From positions 1 to 6,741 of the forward strand of contig JAGLGJ010000059.1 in the NCBI GenBank assembly GCA_023144075.1: a stretch of DNA of 6,741 nt. The letters are read 5' to 3'. The position numbers and the translations under genes were made by a program. Positions within the stretch are counted from its first letter, which is position 1. Every line of letters begins with the position of its first letter. The notes under the pieces are model-generated. The model did not search any database. It worked only from the letters and a program-made list of their open reading frames with translations, and was not told the origin of the DNA. This document shows positions 1 to 5,552 of this stretch, piece by piece. Source of the stretch: Candidatus Bathyarchaeota archaeon (lineage in GTDB: Archaea > Thermoproteota > Bathyarchaeia > 40CM-2-53-6 > RBG-13-38-9).

Positions 1-59
1 TTATAACGGTTTAATGAATCTTCTGTTGGCATAACGCGATCGTTTATCAAGATCAACCA

Positions 60-69
60 TTAAAATTTA
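60..69 (+). promoter_or_regulatory. Putative TATA box for the 42-residue ORF
   Basis: TTAAAATTTA lies in an AT-rich stretch (57-84). Its centre is about 24 bases upstream of the ATG at 88, which would place the transcription start at or next to the start codon. The surrounding AT-richness makes such a match easy to find by chance. The remaining bases 1-59 show no gene or other signal that I can support. Confidence 0.3.
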
Positions 70-87
70 GATTTTAAAATAAATCCC

Positions 88-216
88 ATGAAAGCTGAAA
101 TTAGTTATGAACAAGATAATTCTGAGGGGCGAATAATGACATTCAAACAATCTTCCGGAAAATATAGGATTGAGTGTGATACAATGGCTAAAGTCGAAGT
201 ACCAGTTGATGCATAG
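88..216 (+). CDS. Possible small protein of 42 residues, unknown function
   Basis: An ATG at 88 opens a 42-codon frame that closes with TAG at 214-216. I do not recognise the product. It is hydrophilic, begins MKAEISYEQ, has one Cys (residue 30), and shows no membrane segment or known motif. There is no Shine-Dalgarno site. A TATA-like TTAAAATTTA at 60-69 is centred about 24 bases ahead of the ATG, the spacing expected for a leaderless archaeal transcript and the same as at glnA in this window. It converges on the minus-strand gene ending at 227, leaving ten bases between them. The frame is short enough to occur by chance, and it could also be the remnant of a longer gene. Confidence 0.35.
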   Translation: MKAEISYEQDNSEGRIMTFKQSSGKYRIECDTMAKVEVPVDA

Positions 217-225
217 CGCGCGCTA
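214..225. repeat. Perfect 12-base palindrome between convergent genes
   Basis: TAGCGCGCGCTA is a perfect palindrome. It contains the TAG stop of the plus-strand small ORF and ends two bases before the stop of the minus-strand gene at 227-229. Its GC-only core stands out in AT-rich surroundings. It could be a protein-binding site or a short hairpin in both transcripts, but it has no loop and no adjacent T-run, so it is not a classical terminator. Confidence 0.45.
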
Positions 226-226
226 G

Positions 227-709
227 TTATGAAAGACCAATAATTTGGGAGACTCTATACCCTACATAGAGCTGAACCTCAACAGAGTCAAGCTGTGATT
301 TTCCCTCTATCCATTCAACAGATATTCTAATCCTTTCAAATTCTGGATCAACAAATTTGATCTTTGCAAAGCCATCTTCCAGCTTCACTGATAACGAATC
401 GGACCATATAATATTGGATGTTTCGGAGTAACCTATCGGAGCATGACTGTTAGGTTCTAGGTAGATCTTAACTAGATCATCTCTCTTTGTATCTAGAAGT
501 CCATCATCACTTATCGCTTTAATTGTCAATTCAACTTCGCCTCTAACAGGAATCTCAGAAGGTTTCACAATAACAAGTTTAGAGGCCTCGATTGGTATTT
601 CCTCGGGGGGAGTTAATACATAATAAAAGGCAACACTGAACATTCCTAGTAATAGAAGTGTTGCTAAAATCGCCCTAATTGTTTCTTCACTTTTTCGAAT
701 TGATTTCAT
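227..709 (-). CDS. Membrane-anchored extracytoplasmic protein, probable beta-sandwich domain
   Basis: The product has 160 residues. It has a basic N-terminus (MKSIRKSEETIR), one hydrophobic segment at about residues 13-32, and then a hydrophilic beta-rich domain to the end. The spacing of hydrophobic residues around SKLVIV, VELTIKAI and LVKIYL, and a conserved DDGLLDTKRDDLV block (68-80), suggest an Ig-like or CARDB-like fold of the kind common in archaeal surface proteins. That is inference; I recognise no named family. The start is ATG at 709-707, preceded by GGAG at 717-714, and it overlaps the ancestral TGA of the upstream broken gene (ATGA). The upstream gene is a full-length paralogue and the S9 peptidase lies before that, so the three were probably translated as a coupled set. 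A pilin-like class III signal (RA before ILATLLLLG) is a weaker alternative to a plain signal anchor. Confidence 0.8.
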   Translation of the reverse strand: MKSIRKSEETIRAILATLLLLGMFSVAFYYVLTPPEEIPIEASKLVIVKPSEIPVRGEVELTIKAISDDGLLDTKRDDLVKIYLEPNSHAPIGYSETSNIIWSDSLSVKLEDGFAKIKFVDPEFERIRISVEWIEGKSQLDSVEVQLYVGYRVSQIIGLS

Positions 710-1123
710 TCTTCTCCGATTCCTATGAATAGGTTAAGTTTAGATGATTCCAGAGGAGATTTGCCCTCCTTCTATTGAACGGTTATGTCAACAACTTCTG
801 GCACTTCACCTTGAATATATGCTGAACCTATGCCGTCCATCAATTGAATTTTTTTTGTGGTCAATTGTGCCATTGGCTTATCATAACTCACCGAGGTCAA
901 GTATAATTCGACAATGTCATTCCTTGTGGTATCCAAGTTACCTGCATCATCGATGGCTTTGATTGTCAACTTTACAGGTTTGTCAAGTGGTATAAAAGTG
1001 GTAGATGCAACTACAACTAAATTTTGTAGCTTGAGAATCTCGTGGGATGAAAGATAATGATGTGATAACCGCTATCGCAGTCACTAATATGATGGCGATC
1101 GCAGCATAAGCTTTGTTTCTCAA
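706..1123 (-). pseudogene. Decayed tandem paralogue of the 227-709 protein (frameshift plus amber)
   Basis: Read from TTG at 1123-1121, the frame gives MRNKAYAAIAIILVTAIAV and further residues, a good N-terminal membrane anchor, up to an AAAATTT run at 1025-1019. There it goes out of frame and would stop near 981. Removing one base restores ATKLVVVASTTFIPLDKPVKLTIKAIDDAGNLDTTRNDIVELYL, encoded to about 892, which matches the paralogue's ASKLVIV, IPVRGEVELTIKAI, DTKRDDLV and IYL. The frame then meets TAG at 774-772 exactly where the paralogue has Trp133 (TGG). Beyond it, KEGKSPLESS continues the match to IEGKSQLDS, up to TGA at 708-706. That TGA forms an ATGA overlap with the next gene. The start forms a TTGA overlap with the peptidase stop, with an in-frame TTG three codons earlier (1132-1130) as an alternative. 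The restored length is about 138 residues. The open piece 969-772 alone is only a fragment. A sequencing error at the run would leave one lesion, the TAG. Confidence 0.85.
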
Positions 1124-3228
1124 CTTAAACAAAGAAGTCGTGTCCTTATAATCGTCTTAATCATAAGATTTTCTTGGGTTTCATTTTCTCCGATTAACCG
1201 GTTCAATTTCTGTAGTTCTTCGATCAAATCAGGAATGTGTTCGGCACCTGTAGGTACGGTAATGCTGGAACCTTTAAAGTCGTCACCAATAGGTTCGTAA
1301 TTTCCCCCTAAACATTCTGATAGAAAAGCCTCGACAATTGCATAAAACGACAAACGATTTTCAGGCCTTGCGAATCCATGCCCCTCATCTGGATAAAGAA
1401 CATAAGTCAGGGCAATTTCTTTTTCTTCCATCGATTGAACAATTTGGTCTGATTCAGATTGTTTTACCCTTGGATCATTTGCACCTTGACCTATGAGAAG
1501 AGGGTTTTGGATTCTATCAACATATGTTAGTGGAGAACGTTCAATTAAGAACTGTTTACCCTCATCTGTTCGATGATCACCAACTCTTTTAGCAAATAGT
1601 TCGATTGTTGGCTCCCAATAAGGTGGTAAAGATTCAAGCAAAGTCACAAGATTAGATGGCCCTACGATATCTATTCCGCATGCAAAGATCTCTGGAGTAA
1701 AAGTCATGCCTGCAAGTGTTGCATATCCACCATAACTTGCTCCCATAATTGCAATTCTATCTGGATCGGCTATGCCCTCATCAACTGCCCATTGTACAGC
1801 ATCAATTAGGTCATCATGCATCTTCCCGCCCCATTCCAAGTTGCCAGCATTAATGAATTCTTTTCCGAATCCGGTCGACATTCGGAAATTAACGCTTAGA
1901 ACTGCATATCCTCTATTAGCCAGCCACTGGTGTTGAGAATCATAACCCCATATATCTCGACTCCATGGGCCGCCATGTACCAGTAGTACCATAGGTAAAG
2001 GATCTCGAGGACGTAATTCCCCATTCTCATGACTATTCAATGGAAGTGTATAGTAGCTAACTAGGTTCAATCCGTCACGAGATTCTATGATCGTAGGGTG
2101 CATTTGGGCAAGAGGCAAATCCTCTAGTTGCTGATTATTAGTAAATAGAAATTCAGCTTTCTGATTTATCTGATCATATAAGTAGTATTGTACTGGTCCA
2201 TTATCCAAAATGTAGGCTACTATCCAATATTTATCGTCAAGTGTCCTACTAACAATTTCTACATCACCATCGGCTACCGATTTCAGGTAAGTAAGATCTT
2301 GGAGTATGTCTTCGTCAAGTACTTGCCAATGTTTACGGTCATAATAGAACGCTACTGCCTGAACTGTTTTCTCAGTTGGATGAAATATCAGATCATCAAC
2401 ATCAGCCGTCTCATTTTCAGCAAGCATGATTCTATCTTTATTTTCTATATTTAACTGGAATAATGCAGCAGTATTTCGGTCTCGACTATCAATCATATAA
2501 AGGAAATTACCTGTCTTATCGAATCCAATAGGATCTGTAGTCAATGTATCCTCCATTGGAACTTTAAGAAAGAGTTCCCACTCATTTTCATGATTAGGCT
2601 TAAGAAGCTCATATCCTCCGTCAGCAGTCATCATATATGCAAATCGAATATTGTAATCATCATCTACCATGTACCCTGCAAAACCCTCATTTTCCTCTAT
2701 GAGTTTTCTGTGTCCAGTTTCAATATTGACGCGATAAATGTCATGTAGTTCTGGAACACGATCATTGAGCGCAACGAGGATTTCATATGGGAATTTAGGA
2801 CTAACTCCTTGAATTCGTGCGTTAACTCCTTCAAGTGGTGTAAGATCTTTTGTTATGTTAGTCTCCACATGTACACTGTATATTCGCCAATTTTCTTCGC
2901 CAGCCTTATCCTGAATATATATGATGTGTTCATTTGTGTATGACCAAAAGTAGCGGTAGATCCCTCTATCTGTGTCTTTCGTTATTGGTCTTGCAGATGT
3001 TGGATCTTCAATAGGGCCTACCCATACATTTAGAACATCATTAATTGGTGCGAGAAAACTAATTTTTGTTCCGTCAGGACTAAGTCTAGCTGTTATGCGT
3101 TCTGGATTTCCAAAGAGTATTTTACGAGGGATAAGTTCTGTTTTCGCTCCTTGATATATTGTCCAACTGGAAATTATTAAGATGGCGAAAATCATGATCA
3201 GAATTGAAATTTTTTTAAGTTTGTTCAT
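1120..3228 (-). CDS. S9-family serine peptidase (prolyl oligopeptidase fold), membrane-anchored
   Basis: The product has 702 residues. It begins with a basic start (MNKLKK) and a hydrophobic anchor at about 7-23, so the enzyme probably faces outside. Residues about 35-370 show beta-propeller features of the DPP4/TolB kind (RLSPDGTKISFL, VNIETG). The C-terminal alpha/beta hydrolase domain has the oxyanion HGGP at 418-421 and nucleophile Ser498 in GASYGGY. Asp585 (GANDPRV) and His617 (DEGHGF) complete the triad. All key residues are present, so it should be active as an oligopeptidase or acylaminoacyl peptidase of subfamily S9C; substrates are unknown. The GDDFKGSSITVPTGAEHIP block near 648-666 resembles tails I recall from bacterial S9 proteins, which hints at transfer. 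About 30 further residues follow it. ATG at 3228 has only a weak upstream GGAT, and an earlier in-frame ATG runs straight into TAA. Its stop overlaps the start of the downstream pseudogene. Confidence 0.93.
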   Translation of the reverse strand: MNKLKKISILIMIFAILIISSWTIYQGAKTELIPRKILFGNPERITARLSPDGTKISFLAPINDVLNVWVGPIEDPTSARPITKDTDRGIYRYFWSYTNEHIIYIQDKAGEENWRIYSVHVETNITKDLTPLEGVNARIQGVSPKFPYEILVALNDRVPELHDIYRVNIETGHRKLIEENEGFAGYMVDDDYNIRFAYMMTADGGYELLKPNHENEWELFLKVPMEDTLTTDPIGFDKTGNFLYMIDSRDRNTAALFQLNIENKDRIMLAENETADVDDLIFHPTEKTVQAVAFYYDRKHWQVLDEDILQDLTYLKSVADGDVEIVSRTLDDKYWIVAYILDNGPVQYYLYDQINQKAEFLFTNNQQLEDLPLAQMHPTIIESRDGLNLVSYYTLPLNSHENGELRPRDPLPMVLLVHGGPWSRDIWGYDSQHQWLANRGYAVLSVNFRMSTGFGKEFINAGNLEWGGKMHDDLIDAVQWAVDEGIADPDRIAIMGASYGGYATLAGMTFTPEIFACGIDIVGPSNLVTLLESLPPYWEPTIELFAKRVGDHRTDEGKQFLIERSPLTYVDRIQNPLLIGQGANDPRVKQSESDQIVQSMEEKEIALTYVLYPDEGHGFARPENRLSFYAIVEAFLSECLGGNYEPIGDDFKGSSITVPTGAEHIPDLIEELQKLNRLIGENETQENLMIKTIIRTRLLCLS

Positions 3229-3270
3229 TATCCATTATCCCATTATGAGCGAGCGTGCTCAAATCACATC

Positions 3271-4089
3271 TTATGTAAGATAGTCTGGAGTTCTTCTCGC
3301 GTTCTTATATTCGATCTCAAGGCTCTGTATTAATTCGGAAAATGTTTGGTCTTTTTTCATTAACGAATCAAGCTGTTTCCTGAAAAGATTACTCTCGATT
3401 CCGAGTTCATCCAAATCAACATTCAATCCTATCAAATCCTTGACCTTGAGCAAGAGTTGATGGGCTGTTCGAGGATCAACATCGCCCACATATTCTGGAG
3501 CATGACCCCAAATACTCATTGTCGGAATGCTTTTCTTCTTACATTCATTGAGAATTAAACTGTGAATGCTGCTAGGACCGCTATAATCTGCAGGTTTAAT
3601 ACTGCTACTCTTCATCTCTTCGACGAGTTTTGTAGTATTAGCTACTCCAGAAATTAATGGTTCAACAGTATGTGGGATACGATCAATTAGCCCTCCGAAA
3701 AGGCATATGCGATTAACTTTTCCTGAACTTATTACCTTGAATATTGAGTTAACATATCTTACCCAGTTTGTGTGTGGTTCTGTCCCGATGAAGATCAATA
3801 AGTCATGAGAGCTTTTTTTGTCTCTCCTAAAGTAGAACTCATTTGTCGGTGGCGAATATTCTTTCATTAGTCCTTCCTTAATTGTGACTTGGGGTCTCTC
3901 GATTGTGAAATCGTAGTAAGGTTTAGGATCTATCTCCCCTATCTTTTCGGCTTTCAGGCTGTCCCGTAAATATTCAGCAGCATAAGTGGCTACCCTTTTA
4001 GCGTCTGGCCATCCGCTGAAAGCCATGACCACATTGGCGCTTCTTAGGGTAATTTTCTTAAGTATAATCAGATCCTCTTTAGTTACCAT
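3271..4089 (-). CDS. PAC2 family protein (proteasome assembly chaperone-like)
   Basis: The product has 272 residues, a usual length for archaeal PAC2 (PF09754) proteins. Recognisable blocks, in order, are FSGWPDA (25-30), YYDFTIERP (58-66), IGTEPHTNWVRYVNSIF (101-117), GGLIDRIPHT (132-141), YSGPSSIHSLI (169-179) and SIWGHAPEYVG (192-202). They are followed by a charged helical C-terminal region (about 210-265). Eukaryotic PAC2 is a proteasome assembly chaperone; the role of the archaeal homologues is largely unsettled, and no catalytic residues can be claimed. There is no signal peptide, so it should be cytoplasmic. The start is ATG at 4089. A TATA-like box at 4129-4123 would place the transcript start about ten bases upstream, with an AGGAG at 4108-4104 ahead of that. 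It ends 42 bases before the S9 peptidase and probably heads that transcript. Confidence 0.9.
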   Translation of the reverse strand: MVTKEDLIILKKITLRSANVVMAFSGWPDAKRVATYAAEYLRDSLKAEKIGEIDPKPYYDFTIERPQVTIKEGLMKEYSPPTNEFYFRRDKKSSHDLLIFIGTEPHTNWVRYVNSIFKVISSGKVNRICLFGGLIDRIPHTVEPLISGVANTTKLVEEMKSSSIKPADYSGPSSIHSLILNECKKKSIPTMSIWGHAPEYVGDVDPRTAHQLLLKVKDLIGLNVDLDELGIESNLFRKQLDSLMKKDQTFSELIQSLEIEYKNARRTPDYLT

Positions 4090-4121
4090 AACCCCATCAA
4101 TGGCTCCTATTTACCTTGAAG

Positions 4122-4130
4122 CTTTAAAAC
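4122..4130 (-). promoter_or_regulatory. Putative TATA box for the PAC2 operon
   Basis: Read on the minus strand, GTTTTAAAG follows a purine-rich CAGAGG (a possible BRE). Its centre is about 37 bases ahead of the PAC2 ATG, giving a predicted leader of about ten bases. An eight-base A-run (4139-4146, a T-run on this strand) lies just upstream. The assignment is based on position and composition only. Confidence 0.45.
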
Positions 4131-4149
4131 CCTCTGTTAAAAAAAACTT

Positions 4150-4158
4150 GAATATTTA
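4150..4158 (+). promoter_or_regulatory. Putative TATA box for the transporter-amidohydrolase operon
   Basis: GAATATTTA on the plus strand is about 50 bases ahead of the S component ATG and would predict a transcript start near 4180, with a leader of about 20 bases. It lies some 20 bases from the oppositely facing TATA box of the PAC2 gene, so two pre-initiation complexes could compete in this 110-base divergent region. Confidence 0.4.
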
Positions 4159-4173
4159 GGAGATACGGATTCG

Positions 4174-4188
4174 AGAGTCACTAACTCT
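4174..4188. promoter_or_regulatory. Inverted repeat AGAGT-N5-ACTCT, possible operator
   Basis: Two perfect five-base arms flank CACTA. The centre (4181) coincides with the transcript start predicted from the TATA box at 4150-4158, where archaeal repressors often bind. Short inverted repeats occur by chance, and no second copy was seen in the window, so this is a weak suggestion. Confidence 0.25.
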
Positions 4189-4199
4189 GTGTGTTTTGA

Positions 4200-4742
4200 A
4201 TGGGCATGTTTAAAATAACATCAAAAGAAGCAGCTTTCATATCAGTTATGGCTGCGCTGATCTACGTTGCTACTTCTATAGCCATTCCAATGCCGCGACC
4301 ATTGGGAATATGGCATTTTGGTGACATTATGACCTTTATTGTAGGAATACTATTTGGTCCAATCGTGGCACTTTTTGCCTCAGCGATAGGACCAACTCTA
4401 TTTGATATTTGGAATCCAATACATGGTAGCGCATATGTGGTTTATGCACCGGCTACTCTAATAATTCGAGGTTCGATGGGATGGATCCTTGGAACTTTAC
4501 GAGCAGTCTTTAAGGATAAACGGCAAATCTCAGAGATTGTTGCAATGGTAGTAGCCGTTACAGTGAAAAATTTTGGATACTTTTTCTACGATTACTATCT
4601 TTATGGTCCTGTAGCGTACTTAGATTTAATAACCTTCTTCCCAATGGATGCACTATACATCTTGGTGACTATCCCTCTATTGAAAACCCTTCGAAGACTC
4701 ATAAATAGAGATTATATTATCCCCATCGGTAGGAGAGAATGA
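4200..4742 (+). CDS. ECF-type transporter S component (substrate-binding membrane subunit)
   Basis: The product has 180 residues, a usual size for S components of energy-coupling factor (ECF) transporters. These bind a vitamin or related micronutrient and dock on a shared EcfT/EcfA module, which is not encoded in this window. Five or six membrane segments are visible, at about 11-30, 41-64, 78-100, 111-130 and 142-163. Residues A11, S15 and A19 in the first helix give the small-xxx-small spacing that S components use to contact EcfT. HFGDIMTFIVGILFGP (39-54) and a YAPATLIIRG stretch (82-91) are typical of the family. The substrate cannot be told from the sequence. ATG at 4200 was taken as the start; ATG at 4206 is equally possible, and neither has a Shine-Dalgarno site. 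The next gene begins four bases after its stop. Confidence 0.85.
   Translation: MGMFKITSKEAAFISVMAALIYVATSIAIPMPRPLGIWHFGDIMTFIVGILFGPIVALFASAIGPTLFDIWNPIHGSAYVVYAPATLIIRGSMGWILGTLRAVFKDKRQISEIVAMVVAVTVKNFGYFFYDYYLYGPVAYLDLITFFPMDALYILVTIPLLKTLRRLINRDYIIPIGRRE
4731..4737 (+). promoter_or_regulatory. Ribosome binding site for the amidohydrolase
   Basis: AGGAGAG lies within the last codons of the S component gene, nine bases ahead of the ATG at 4747. It supports that start and is the clearest Shine-Dalgarno site on the plus strand here, as expected for an internal operon gene rather than a leaderless one. Confidence 0.6.
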
Positions 4743-4746
4743 ATAT

Positions 4747-5460
4747 ATGATCATAGATTCACACACCCATATTGGTAAATTTCCTCTTTTTAATGTCGAA
4801 TCTAGTGCAGAGAGTCTCATATCTGTAATGGATGAATGGAAAGTCAGGACATCAATAACCTTCAGTTTACCCAATAGACTAACTTTAGAAGGCATTAGAA
4901 AATTTCCTGATAGATTTGCAGGTTTAGTTTGGATTAATCCTCATAAGGGTCAGAAAGCAATAGAGGAAATTGATTTAGCGATCACAGAGTGGGGATTCAA
5001 AGGTATAAAGATGCATCCGCTAATAGATTCATATCTGGTTGATCAAGAGATAGTGTATCCAATAATGGATCTCGCGAAGAAGCATCGTATCCCCGTTCTA
5101 TTCCATTGTGGTCATCCGCCTTGGTCATTGCCTTGGCATTTTGCTAATCTTGCTGATGTCTATCCTGATGTGACAATTATTATGGCTCATATGGGTCATG
5201 GTCATATCGTCTATATCAATGGAGCAATTGACGTAGCCTCAGCTCATGAAAACATAATCTTAGAAACCTCAGGAATGCCTATGCATAGCAAGATAAAAGA
5301 AGCTGCCGAGAGAGTGGGTGTAAATAGGATAATTTTCGGGTCTGATTCACCATTCGGTCATCCATCATTTGAAATACAAAAGGTAAAAGTCTCAGGATTA
5401 AAAAGCGACCAAGTTGATCTTATTTTAGGAGAAAATACAAAAACGATCTTTAAATTATGA
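4747..5460 (+). CDS. Amidohydrolase-2 family metal-dependent hydrolase
   Basis: The product has 237 residues and a compact TIM-barrel of the amidohydrolase-2 family (PF04909). Metal ligands are visible as the HxH in IDSHTHIG (His6, His8), His120 in LFHCGHPPW, His148 in IMAHMGHGH and Asp200 in FGSDSPFG. GFKGIKMHP (83-91) is the usual strand-3 block. Family members are hydrolases or decarboxylases acting on varied small molecules; this one's substrate is unknown. At 237 residues it is on the short side for the family, but the barrel motifs run from the first to the last strand and it ends normally at TGA. It has no signal peptide and should be cytoplasmic. Its position four bases behind a transporter S component suggests that it acts on the imported compound or on a precursor of it; this is inference from context. 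Confidence 0.88.
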   Translation: MIIDSHTHIGKFPLFNVESSAESLISVMDEWKVRTSITFSLPNRLTLEGIRKFPDRFAGLVWINPHKGQKAIEEIDLAITEWGFKGIKMHPLIDSYLVDQEIVYPIMDLAKKHRIPVLFHCGHPPWSLPWHFANLADVYPDVTIIMAHMGHGHIVYINGAIDVASAHENIILETSGMPMHSKIKEAAERVGVNRIIFGSDSPFGHPSFEIQKVKVSGLKSDQVDLILGENTKTIFKL

Positions 5461-5524
5461 AAATGAGCACACATTGATTACATCGAATATTTATGCCATG
5501 AATTGTTTGAGTTGAGAAAGTTAC

Positions 5525-5533
5525 TTAAATAAA
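5525..5533 (+). promoter_or_regulatory. TATA box and upstream BRE-like element of glnA
   Basis: TTAAATAAA is preceded by purine-rich GAGAAAG (5514-5520), a plausible BRE. The box is centred about 24 bases ahead of the glnA ATG, so transcription should start at or very near the start codon (leaderless); no Shine-Dalgarno site is present. A second AT-rich match, GAATATTTA at 5484-5492, could be an alternative, weaker promoter. Confidence 0.6.
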
Positions 5534-5552
5534 AAAATTCAAGGTTAATGTT

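Noticed and set aside
744..962. Plus-strand 72-codon open frame
   Set aside because: It lies antisense over the decayed paralogue, has odd composition with many Cys and Leu, and no promoter or ribosome site. It is a shadow frame.
1095..1102. GCGATCGC palindrome
   Set aside because: It is a single copy inside the decayed coding sequence (Ala-Ala-Ile codons) and is explained by codon use.
2188..2454. Plus-strand open frame inside the peptidase gene
   Set aside because: The minus-strand S9 gene is intact across this interval with family-consistent sequence. The same applies to the frame at 2972-3154.
3000..3013. 14-base direct match (TGGATCTTCAATAG) with 5702-5715
   Set aside because: The two copies sit inside unrelated genes on opposite coding strands with no similarity around them, so the match is probably chance.
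3247..3260. GAGC-N6-GCTC between the PAC2 and peptidase genes
   Set aside because: The four-base arms have no T-run after them, too little to call a terminator or operator.
4677..4895. Minus-strand open frame across the S component and amidohydrolase junction
   Set aside because: It is antisense to the ends of two well-supported genes and has no recognisable features.
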